DNA of 5,182 bases from Burkholderiales bacterium (GTDB taxonomy: Bacteria; Pseudomonadota; Gammaproteobacteria; Burkholderiales; Burkholderiaceae_A): the NCBI GenBank assembly GCA_030834045.1, contig JAURFZ010000108.1:1-5182 (forward strand), in the 5' to 3' direction. The position numbers were made by a program, and so were the translations under genes. Positions 1 to 5,182 of the stretch are shown here, one piece after another (the first letter of the stretch is position 1; the number at the start of each line of letters is the position of its first letter). The notes below the pieces were generated by a model that had not been told where the DNA came from, did not search any database, and worked only from the letters and a program-made list of their open reading frames with translations.

Positions 1-437
1 TTTTGCCCATGCTGTTCTTTTTGGGGCTTGCCCAATGGTTCGCCCTGATTATTAGCCTAGGCTGGCCTGCGGGCATTGCGCCGGGGCTTCAGCAGGCCTT
101 GCTTACGCTGCTTCGAATTTTGTCGCTGGTGGTGCTGGCCGACCTGGTCACGCTTTCAAGCACCACCCAAGAACTGCTGCGCGCCTTACGGTTTTTTCTT
201 AAACCCTTGCAGTGGGTGGGCATCTCGGTAACAACGCTCTCGCTTGCCATGGCCCTTGTCTTTCGATGGGTGGGTTTACTGAACGCCGAATGGCAGACGA
301 TACGAGACGGTTTTATCTGCCGGGGATGCAGGCGGCCAAGGCTAAAATCGGCCACACCTTTGCTAAGGCGGTCGCAGCTGCTCTCGCAGACCATGGGAGA
401 TTCGCTTGCTGCTAGGCTAAACAACACACGAAGGTAA
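1..437 (+). CDS. EcfT/BioN-type ECF transporter transmembrane subunit, C-terminal part (5' end outside window)
   Basis: The reading frame is open from the left edge (first full codon at position 3) to TAA at 435-437, giving 144 visible residues; the N-terminus is missing. About residues 4-20 and 30-50 are hydrophobic membrane segments. Then comes an amphipathic stretch of the form 'TTQELLRALRFFLKPL..VGIS' and a helix 'LSLAMALVFRWVGLL' followed by 'EWQTIRDGFICRG'. This order (loop, basic coupling helix, membrane helix with a conserved Arg, then an A-x-R-G-like motif) is the pattern of the T component (EcfT, BioN, CbiQ) of energy-coupling-factor importers, which links the ATPases to the substrate-binding S subunit in the inner membrane. 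The first coupling motif reads I-C-R-G (105-108) and the second looks degenerate (A-A-R-L, 136-139). The substrate cannot be told; biotin (BioMNY) is a reasonable guess only. Family assignment is from remembered patterns, moderately sure. Confidence 0.62.
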   Translation, partial: LPMLFFLGLAQWFALIISLGWPAGIAPGLQQALLTLLRILSLVVLADLVTLSSTTQELLRALRFFLKPLQWVGISVTTLSLAMALVFRWVGLLNAEWQTIRDGFICRGCRRPRLKSATPLLRRSQLLSQTMGDSLAARLNNTRR

Positions 438-508
438 CGCCGCGTCCAACGAACCTGCCATGAACCATTGGCTTTAAATAGTCACCACTCGGCCATCACC
501 CACCCGCC

Positions 509-1600
509 ATGACCTACCAGCTATCCGACTTTGATTTTGAATTGCCTGAAGAACTTATTGCCCAGGCGCCTGCCGAGGTGCGCAGCCAGAGCCGGCTGCT
601 TGATGTGCACGGCGAGCAAGACCTTCGCAACCGACGATTCACCGACCTGGTTGATCTTCTGAACCCGCAAGACCTGCTGGTCTTTAACAACTCCAAGGTA
701 ATTGCTGCAAGGCTTTTTGCAAAGAAGCCCTCGGGTGGGCGGGTTGAGATTCTGGTGGAGCGCATTGGGCCTGCGCCCAACCAGGCAAGCGCCCTGCTTC
801 GCGTGAGCCGAAAGCCTGCGGCGGGAATGCGGTTGCAATTGGAAAATCATGAAGACGTCACCTGCCTCGGCCGCGACCCCGCCCATGACGACCGATTTCA
901 GCTTGAGTTCAGTCGCCCGGTGCTTGATGTGCTTGACGAGTGTGGGCAACTGCCACTGCCACCCTACATTGGCCATGCCCCAACCAAAGACGACCTGCTG
1001 CGTTATCAAACGGTGTATGCCCAACACCCCGGTTCGGTGGCAGCCCCCACGGCAGGCCTGCATTTTGACGAGGCACTTTTTGCGGCACTTCAGGCCAAGG
1101 GTGTTCAACGCGCGGAAGTGACCTTGCATGTGGGAAGTGGGACCTTTGCCCCTGTGCGCGATAACGATTTATCGAAGCACCGCATGCATCACGAATGGTG
1201 CTCGCTGAACGAAGAGACGGCGCAGAAGATTGTTAAAGCCAAGGCCCAGGGCGGACGCGTGGTGGCCGTGGGCACGACAAGCCTGCGGACGCTGGAGTCG
1301 GCGGGGCAGCGCGCCTCGGGCGCCGCAGGCGCCGCAGGCCTCAACGGCACCTCTCACGCCGCAGGTCTCATCGAGCTCGCGGGTCAATGGGAGACCGACC
1401 TCTTTATCACACCGGGCTATCAATTCAAGTTGGTGGATGCCTTGGTGACCAACTTCCATCTGCCCAAATCAACACTCTTAATGCTGGTCAGCGCCTTTGC
1501 GGGCTACCCCACCATACGCAAGGCCTACAACCATGCTATTGCCAGCCGCTACCGTTTTTTTAGCTATGGCGACGCCATGTTTCTAAGGCGTCTTCCCTAG
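509..1600 (+). CDS. queA: S-adenosylmethionine:tRNA ribosyltransferase-isomerase (QueA)
   Basis: This cytosolic enzyme of queuosine synthesis transfers and isomerises the ribosyl group of S-adenosylmethionine onto preQ1 at tRNA position 34, giving epoxyqueuosine. The 363-residue product begins 'MTYQLSDFDFELPEELIAQ', as the family does, which fixes the ATG at 509, although no Shine-Dalgarno is visible in the C-rich 20 bases before it. Family motifs seen in order: DLLVFNNSKVIAARLF (55-70), YQTVYA..PGSVAAPTAGLHF (166-186), LHVGSGTFAPVR (206-217), VGTTSLRTLES (254-264), VDALVTNFHLPKSTL (309-323) and the terminal RFFSYGDAMF (349-358). Residues about 266-296 hold an Ala/Gly-rich insert, about 15 residues longer than in E. 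coli QueA, containing an in-frame 9-residue repeat. It lies 71 bp after the EcfT-like gene, possibly cotranscribed, and two bases from the stop codon of the convergent tgt. All key motifs are intact, so it should be functional. Confidence 0.97.
   Translation: MTYQLSDFDFELPEELIAQAPAEVRSQSRLLDVHGEQDLRNRRFTDLVDLLNPQDLLVFNNSKVIAARLFAKKPSGGRVEILVERIGPAPNQASALLRVSRKPAAGMRLQLENHEDVTCLGRDPAHDDRFQLEFSRPVLDVLDECGQLPLPPYIGHAPTKDDLLRYQTVYAQHPGSVAAPTAGLHFDEALFAALQAKGVQRAEVTLHVGSGTFAPVRDNDLSKHRMHHEWCSLNEETAQKIVKAKAQGGRVVAVGTTSLRTLESAGQRASGAAGAAGLNGTSHAAGLIELAGQWETDLFITPGYQFKLVDALVTNFHLPKSTLLMLVSAFAGYPTIRKAYNHAIASRYRFFSYGDAMFLRRLP
1321..1384 (+). repeat. In-frame short direct repeats within queA
   Basis: The 9-mer CGCCGCAGG occurs at 1321-1329, 1330-1338 and 1357-1365. 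The second and third copies extend to a 14-base match with one mismatch (1330-1343 and 1357-1370), offset by exactly 27 bases. The copies are thus spaced by 9 and 27 bases, and the protein reads as two 9-residue units, AAGLNGTSH (275-283) and AAGLIELAG (284-292), after a GAAG lead-in. The reading frame is preserved. It sits in a region where QueA proteins vary in length, between the LES motif and the conserved I-x-P-G strand, so a tolerated surface-loop expansion by slippage or duplication is the simplest reading. Confidence 0.7.
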
Positions 1601-1602
1601 TC

Positions 1603-2781
1603 TTACACACCAGTTGCCCTATCTGCGGCAAACTGCGCCCGCCAAGCCTCAAACCGGCCATCGAAAATCGCCTCGCGCATCTCGCGCATGATCTGCAGAT
1701 AAAACGCAAGGTTGTGAATGGTGGCAAGGCTTGCCCCCAACATCTCATCAATACGCTGCAGGTGATGCAAATAACTTCTTGAAAACCCAGGACGGTCATC
1801 GCCATGGGCGCTGGGCTTGCAGACCGGGCATACGCAGTGCGGGTCGATGGGCAAGGGGTCGTCCTTAAACCGGGCATTGCGAATTTTTAAATCCCCCTTG
1901 CGGGTAAAGAGCCAGCCGTTGCGGCCGTTGCGGCTTGGCATCACGCAGTCAAACATATCGACCCCATTGGCAACGCCATCCACCAAGTCCTCAGGCGTAC
2001 CCACGCCCATCAAATAGCGGGGCTTATCTTGCGGCAGGCGCGGGCCAATATGGGCAAGAGTTCGCAGCATGTCGTCCTTGGGCTCGCCCACCGACAAGCC
2101 GCCAATGGCATAGCCTTCAAAGCCAATTTCTAAAAGGCCCGCCAGCGACTCATCCCGCAGGTCCTCGAACATGCCGCCTTGAACAATTCCAAAAAGCGCG
2201 TTCGAAGAGCCTTCAAAAGCCTGGCGGCTGCGAGCCGCCCAGCGCAAGGACATGCGCATACTCTGGGCGGCTTCTTGATGGGTGGCCGGGTAAGGCGTGC
2301 ATTCATCAAAGACCATTGCAATGTCCGAGTTCAAGACCCGTTGAATGCGCATGGATTCCTCAGGCGACAGAAAGAGCTTGTCCCCGTTAATGGGCGACTG
2401 AAAGGCCACGCCTTCTTCTGTAATTTTTCGTAGATCACCAAGCGACCAGACCTGAAAGCCACCGGAGTCGGTCAGCATGGGACGCTTCCAGTTCACAAAA
2501 CTATGCAGCCCCTGGTGGCCTTGAATCACCTCAAGCCCGGGCCGCAGCCAAAGATGAAAGGTGTTGCCCAGAATAATCTGGGCGCCAAGCGCCTCGAGCA
2601 TGGCCGGCGGCACGCCCTTTACAGCGCCGTAAGTACCCACTGGCATAAAAATAGGCGTGAGTACTTGGCCATTGGCAAGTGCAAGCCGACCGGCTCGGGC
2701 CTGGCCGTCCTGAGCCTGCTTCTCGAAAAAAGGCCGATCAAGGCTGGCGGCGCGCGTGAGGCTGGGGGTTTGCGAATTCAT
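1603..2781 (-). CDS. tgt: Queuine/preQ1 tRNA-guanine transglycosylase (Tgt)
   Basis: This cytosolic enzyme exchanges guanine 34 for preQ1 in tRNAs for Asp, Asn, His and Tyr, the step just before QueA. The 392-residue protein has FMPVGTYGAVKG (45-56), ILGNTFHLWLRPG (70-82), LTDSGGFQVWSLG (103-115) with Asp105 matching the family's general acid/base Asp, FDECTPYPA (158-166), FGIVQGG (197-203), GYAIGGLSVGEP (223-234), RYLMGVGTPEDL (255-266) and DMFDCVMPSRNGRNG (275-289), where Asp278 aligns with the nucleophile (Asp264 in E. coli). The zinc ligands are Cys316, Cys318, Cys321 and His356 (in TIHN). Between Cys321 and the SRSYLHHL helix there are 12 residues where E. coli has 3. The N-terminus carries about 15 extra residues before the usual beginning, so a shorter start cannot be excluded, but ATG at 2781 is the only good candidate. 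The gene runs opposite to queA, yajC and secD, unlike the usual cluster. Confidence 0.97.
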   Translation of the reverse strand: MNSQTPSLTRAASLDRPFFEKQAQDGQARAGRLALANGQVLTPIFMPVGTYGAVKGVPPAMLEALGAQIILGNTFHLWLRPGLEVIQGHQGLHSFVNWKRPMLTDSGGFQVWSLGDLRKITEEGVAFQSPINGDKLFLSPEESMRIQRVLNSDIAMVFDECTPYPATHQEAAQSMRMSLRWAARSRQAFEGSSNALFGIVQGGMFEDLRDESLAGLLEIGFEGYAIGGLSVGEPKDDMLRTLAHIGPRLPQDKPRYLMGVGTPEDLVDGVANGVDMFDCVMPSRNGRNGWLFTRKGDLKIRNARFKDDPLPIDPHCVCPVCKPSAHGDDRPGFSRSYLHHLQRIDEMLGASLATIHNLAFYLQIMREMREAIFDGRFEAWRAQFAADRATGV

Positions 2782-2796
2782 TAGGCGCCAAGCCTA
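2782..2796 (-). promoter_or_regulatory. Inverted repeat / possible mRNA hairpin over the tgt ribosome binding site
   Basis: TAGGC (2782-2786) and GCCTA (2792-2796) form a perfect 5-bp inverted repeat around a 5-base loop. Read on the tgt strand, the segment is TAGGC-TTGGC-GCCTA and abuts the ATG directly. The only reasonable Shine-Dalgarno of tgt (the AGG of TAGGC, about 11 bases from the ATG) lies in the stem. As RNA it could mask the ribosome site; as DNA it could be a small operator between the two divergent genes. The repeat is visible; any function is inferred, and such a short stem can arise by chance. Confidence 0.35.
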
Positions 2797-2797
2797 C

Positions 2798-2803
2798 CTT
2801 ATA
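2798..2803 (-). promoter_or_regulatory. Possible -10 box of the tgt promoter
   Basis: On the minus strand the bases read TATAAG, a five-of-six match to TATAAT, about 16 bases before the tgt ATG. It overlaps the forward -10 box of yajC almost completely (the two share TATA at 2800-2803). No convincing -35 is seen 16-18 bases upstream, and the start site would fall very near the ATG, giving a near-leaderless message. The true tgt promoter may instead lie further upstream, inside yajC. Confidence 0.22.
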
Positions 2804-2822
2804 CTTACGGGTTATTGTTCTT

Positions 2823-2826
2823 GGAG
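2823..2826 (+). promoter_or_regulatory. Shine-Dalgarno that decides the yajC start
   Basis: GGAG, within TTGGAGAT, lies nine bases before GTG at 2836. TTG codons at 2815 and 2821 are also in frame, but the first has no ribosome site and the second overlaps this one. Starting at GTG gives the N-terminus MLISNAYAQ, which is how YajC begins in related betaproteobacteria. Confidence 0.75.
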
Positions 2827-2835
2827 ATCCTACCC

Positions 2836-3168
2836 GTGCTTATTTCAAATGCTTACGCCCAGGCCGCTGGTGCGAGCCAAGACCCACTTATTGGGTTTCT
2901 TCCCCTTATTCTGATGTTTGTGGTGCTTTATTTTTTGATGATTCGCCCACAAATGAAACGCGCCAAAGAGCATCGCCAGTTGGTTGAGGGCCTGCAAAAG
3001 GGCGACGAAATTGTTTCTGCTGCGGGCATTGTGGGCAAGGTTACGGAAGTAGACGACGCCTACATTACCGTTGATGTGGGCTCGGGTGATAAGCAAATTA
3101 GCATGGTGATGCAGCGCCAGGCGGTTCAAACGCTGCTGCCCAAGGGCACCATTAAAACCATCAGCTAA
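2836..3168 (+). CDS. yajC: Sec translocon accessory subunit YajC
   Basis: YajC is a small inner-membrane protein that associates with SecD-SecF and the SecYEG/YidC holo-translocon. The product is 110 residues from the GTG start, the same length as E. coli YajC. It has a short N-terminus (MLISNAYAQAAGA), one membrane helix at about 20-36 (GFLPLILMFVVLYFLMI), the hallmark RPQMKRAKEH (37-46) just after the helix, and a C-terminal cytoplasmic domain with LQKGDEIVSAAGIVGKV (53-69) and the strand 'YITVDVG'. Annotations from the upstream TTG at 2815 would add seven residues, but the Shine-Dalgarno at 2823-2826 favours GTG. It lies 119 bp before secD in the same orientation, as in the conserved yajC-secD-secF unit, and is divergent from tgt. 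Confidence 0.95.
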   Translation: MLISNAYAQAAGASQDPLIGFLPLILMFVVLYFLMIRPQMKRAKEHRQLVEGLQKGDEIVSAAGIVGKVTEVDDAYITVDVGSGDKQISMVMQRQAVQTLLPKGTIKTIS

Positions 3169-3177
3169 GCAGTTGTT

Positions 3178-3202
3178 GCCCCGGCGGGGCGGGCTTCTTT
3201 TT
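3178..3202 (+). terminator. Possible weak intrinsic terminator or attenuator after yajC
   Basis: GCCCC (3178-3182) and GGGGC (3186-3190) form a five-base-pair GC stem with loop GGC, ten bases after the yajC stop. GGGC and then a T-rich run, TTCTTTTT (3195-3202), follow. The stem is short, and the T run begins four bases after it and is interrupted by a C, so full termination is doubtful. Since secD follows in the same direction, partial read-through would set different levels for yajC and secD. An alternative pairing, GCCC (3178-3181) with GGGC (3191-3194), is possible. Confidence 0.4.
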
Positions 3203-3287
3203 AAAGAGGCGCGCCAGCACCTTTCAACTCACCTTTCACTGCGGCCCCCCTTGCCTTTGAACCTTTTCTCTTTCGCCTTTTAAGCCC
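3203..3287 (+). other. Pyrimidine-rich untranslated leader of secD
   Basis: From about 3218 to the secD ATG roughly three quarters of the bases are C or T. The motif CCTTT recurs at 3220, 3232, 3254, 3262 and 3276 with uneven spacing. There is no Shine-Dalgarno within 20 bases of the secD start. I found no convincing small open reading frame or strong hairpin here. A weak promoter (TTGCCC at 3176-3181, 18-base spacer, TTTAAA at 3200-3205) could be drawn but overlaps the terminator-like hairpin. What the leader does is unknown. Confidence 0.4.
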
Positions 3288-5182
3288 ATGAACCGCGTAG
3301 CCTGGTGGCGTCTTGCCCTAATGGCCCTGGCCGTAGCCTTTGGCCTGTTTTACACGCTGCCCAATTTCTTTGGCGAGAAGCCTGCCGTTCAAATTTCAAC
3401 AGCCAAGGCAACGCTTAAGGTCGAAGCCTTGGTTGCCCAACAGGTTGAGCAGGCCTTGCAGACGGCAGGCATCGAACATCAGGGCATTCGTTTTGAAGAG
3501 AACAACACCGGCAACACCGTGCGCGTGCGGTTCGCAGACACCGACACGCAGCTCAAAGCCAAAGACCTCATTGAATCCACCCTAAACCCTGGAAACCTTG
3601 CGGGGCGAAGACTGCCCGCAAGCCAGGCAGAGGACTCCGCCGCCCAACAGGCAGCCGAGCGCGTTGCTGTGGTGGGGCCCAGTAACTACGTGGTTGCCCT
3701 CAACCTTATTTCCGCCTCGCCCGATTGGCTTTCAAGCATTCGTGCGCTGCCCATGTACCTGGGTCTGGACCTTCGTGGTGGCGTGCATTTTCTTTTGGAA
3801 GTGGACATGGCCACGGCGCTTACCAAACGGCTTGATGCCCTGGTGGGTGAGGCCCGTACTTTGCTGCGCGATAAACGTGTTCGTCACCAAGGCATTGCCC
3901 GCACGCGCGAGGCTCTTGAAATTAAATTTGCCAGTCCCGAGGTTCGCGAGCAAGGCCTCAAGCTGCTTACCGAGCAGGTGATAGACCTTGACTGGCAGGC
4001 CCGCGACACGGGCTCAGAGTTCTTGCTGGTAGGACGTTTAAAACCTGCAACGGCCACCCGTATTCAAGAGTTCGCACTTAAACAAAACATCACAACCCTT
4101 TCCAACCGTATCAATGAACTGGGCGTGGCTGAGCCCATTGTTCAGCAGCAGGGCGCCGCCCGCATTGTGGTGCAGCTGCCCGGTGTGCAAGACACTGCAA
4201 AGGCCAAAGACATTCTTGGCCGCACCGCCACGCTTGAAGTGCGCATGGTGGAAGACTCGCCCGAAGCGGCCACAGCATTGCTTGCCGGCCGTCCGCCCGC
4301 AAGCGTGGATGTCTACCAAGAACGCGGTGGCGCACCTTTAATGCTTAAGAAGGAGGTGGTGCTTACGGGTGAGAACCTAACCGATGCCCAGGCCGGCTTC
4401 GATTCCCAGAACCCACTTGAGCCTGCGGTGCACCTTACCCTTGACAGCAAGGGCGCACGTATTTTTCGCGATGTCACGCGCGAGAACATTGGTAATCGTA
4501 TGGCCATTCTCCTTATTGAAAAGGGACAAGGCGAAGTTATTACCGCGCCCGTAATTCGCGGGGAGATTCCCGGAGGACGGGTGCAAATTAGCGGCCAGAT
4601 GACCACGGTGGAGGCTGCAGAGACCGCGCTTTTGCTGCGTGCTGGCTCGCTTGCTGCACCCATGGAAATTATTGAAGAGCGTCTCATTGGACCAAGCCTG
4701 GGTGCCGACAACATTGCCAAAGGCTTTAATGCCACGGCCTGGGGCTTTGTGGCCATTTCTGTCTTCATGATGGCCTACTACGCCTTGTTTGGTGTGGTCT
4801 CGGTGCTGGCGCTTTCACTGAACCTGTTGTTGCTGTTTGCCCTGCTCTCTATTCTGCAGGCCACGCTTACCCTTCCTGGCATTGCCGCCATGGCACTTAC
4901 CCTTGGTATGGCCATTGACGCCAACGTACTCATAAACGAGCGGGTGCGTGAAGAAATTCGTGCAGGGGCCAACCCCCAGGTGGCTATTTCAACAGGCTAC
5001 GACAAGGCCTGGGCCACCATTCTTGACTCCAACATCACCACACTCATTGCCGGTATTGCCCTGCTTGTCTTTGGCTCGGGCCCTGTGCGCGGCTTTGCCG
5101 TGGTGCATGTACTTGGCATTCTTACCAGCATGTTCTCGGCGGTCTTCTTCAGCCGCGGGCTTATTAACCTTTGGTACGGCAG
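3288..5182 (+). CDS. secD: Protein translocase subunit SecD (3' end outside window)
   Basis: SecD works with SecF in the inner membrane, using the proton gradient to pull exported proteins through SecYEG on the periplasmic side. ATG at 3288 opens a frame that runs to the right edge without a stop: 631 residues, so probably complete but for a short tail (E. coli SecD has 615). The start fits the family: 'MNRVAWWRLALM' begins the first membrane helix (about 5-24), followed by LPNFFGE. The large periplasmic region (about 25-480) contains YLGLDLRGGVHFLLEVD (157-173), NRINELGVAEPIVQQQG (273-289), VVQLPGV (294-300) and GRVQISG (430-436). The C-terminal membrane domain has about five helices (roughly 484-500, 505-523, 527-548, 578-597, 602-626), with GMAIDANVLINERVREE (540-556) carrying Asp544, the equivalent of the conserved proton-path aspartate (Asp519 in E. 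coli), and DSNITTLIAGIALLVFG (580-596). There is no Shine-Dalgarno. secF is expected downstream. Confidence 0.97.
   Translation, partial: MNRVAWWRLALMALAVAFGLFYTLPNFFGEKPAVQISTAKATLKVEALVAQQVEQALQTAGIEHQGIRFEENNTGNTVRVRFADTDTQLKAKDLIESTLNPGNLAGRRLPASQAEDSAAQQAAERVAVVGPSNYVVALNLISASPDWLSSIRALPMYLGLDLRGGVHFLLEVDMATALTKRLDALVGEARTLLRDKRVRHQGIARTREALEIKFASPEVREQGLKLLTEQVIDLDWQARDTGSEFLLVGRLKPATATRIQEFALKQNITTLSNRINELGVAEPIVQQQGAARIVVQLPGVQDTAKAKDILGRTATLEVRMVEDSPEAATALLAGRPPASVDVYQERGGAPLMLKKEVVLTGENLTDAQAGFDSQNPLEPAVHLTLDSKGARIFRDVTRENIGNRMAILLIEKGQGEVITAPVIRGEIPGGRVQISGQMTTVEAAETALLLRAGSLAAPMEIIEERLIGPSLGADNIAKGFNATAWGFVAISVFMMAYYALFGVVSVLALSLNLLLLFALLSILQATLTLPGIAAMALTLGMAIDANVLINERVREEIRAGANPQVAISTGYDKAWATILDSNITTLIAGIALLVFGSGPVRGFAVVHVLGILTSMFSAVFFSRGLINLWYG

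Larger units (their letters stand above)
2777..2805 (+). promoter_or_regulatory. Predicted sigma-70 promoter for yajC
   Basis: The -10 box TATACT (2800-2805) matches the consensus TATAAT in five of six positions. A weak -35, TTCATT (2777-2782), lies 17 bases upstream and overlaps the tgt start codon. Transcription would start near 2812, giving a leader of about 24 bases before the GTG of yajC, with its ribosome site at 2823-2826. Because tgt points away, yajC needs its own promoter somewhere in this 54-bp gap or within the start of tgt, which supports the call. Confidence 0.5.

Noticed and set aside
212..415. A possible frameshifted continuation of the EcfT-like gene in the +2 frame (Ala-rich ending)
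   Set aside because: The frame used from position 3 keeps family-like spacing (about 36 residues after R-G, with PLLRRS and a D-S-L-A-A-R-like end) up to TAA at 435, so no frameshift is needed.
460..477. A five-codon mini open frame (MNHWL) and an AT-rich TTTAAATA patch before queA
   Set aside because: No ribosome site before the ATG, far too short to judge, and no matching -35 box; likely chance.
521..1129. A 202-codon minus-strand open frame opposite queA
   Set aside because: It lies wholly antisense to a well-supported queA with all family motifs, and its translation has no recognisable domain; a shadow of codon bias.
1553..1578. A T run beside a palindrome near the queA end, resembling a terminator
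   Set aside because: The T run lies before the hairpin on the plus strand, and reads as A's on the minus strand, so it has the wrong arrangement for an intrinsic terminator in either direction.
1935..2390. A 151-codon plus-strand open frame opposite tgt
   Set aside because: Antisense to intact tgt; the translation is low-complexity, rich in Pro, Arg and Ser, with no family pattern.
3598..3981. A 127-codon plus-strand frame rich in Trp, Phe and Pro within the secD region
   Set aside because: It overlaps secD in another frame. The secD frame is continuous from 3288 to the edge with conserved motifs on both sides, so this is a shadow.
4313..4768. A 151-codon minus-strand open frame
   Set aside because: Antisense to conserved SecD periplasmic and membrane-domain sequence; no recognisable product.
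1..5182. Undescribed multi-gene system, mobile element, CRISPR or RNA gene
   Set aside because: Every stretch longer than 120 bases is accounted for by recognisable genes. No array of spaced repeats, transposase, integrase, tRNA-like fold or foreign-looking composition was seen by eye.

Overview
The window is a chromosomal housekeeping locus, most likely from a betaproteobacterium of the Burkholderiales type. This rests on the N-terminus of YajC (MLISNAYAQ...), the wording of the SecD motifs, the moderately high GC (judged by eye) and the neighbourhood queA / tgt / yajC / secD. The genus cannot be fixed from the sequence.

Layout, left to right: (1) The 3' part of a membrane-protein gene (positions 1-437, +) whose visible end resembles the EcfT/BioN/CbiQ transmembrane subunit of energy-coupling-factor vitamin or metal importers; its start lies outside the window. 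(2) A 71-bp gap, then queA (509-1600, +), complete, with a small in-frame repeat expansion. (3) tgt (1603-2781) on the minus strand, tail-to-tail with queA with two bases between the stop codons. (4) A 54-bp divergent control region between the tgt start and the yajC start (2782-2835), holding a good -10 box, a small inverted repeat and a clear Shine-Dalgarno for yajC. (5) yajC (2836-3168, +). (6) A 119-bp gap with a possible weak terminator and a pyrimidine-rich leader. (7) secD (3288 to beyond the right edge, +), nearly complete; secF would be expected just outside.

Together the genes form the widely conserved queuosine/Sec cluster. Tgt inserts preQ1 at the wobble position of GUN-anticodon tRNAs, and QueA then builds epoxyqueuosine on it. 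YajC and SecD (with SecF) are accessory components of the SecYEG translocon. The notable departure is that tgt is inverted relative to the usual co-directional queA-tgt-yajC-secD-secF order. This separates queA from the sec genes transcriptionally and creates a divergent tgt/yajC promoter region. I see no tRNA or rRNA genes, CRISPR, insertion sequences or phage remnants, and no sign of an undescribed multi-gene system; the points of interest are local.
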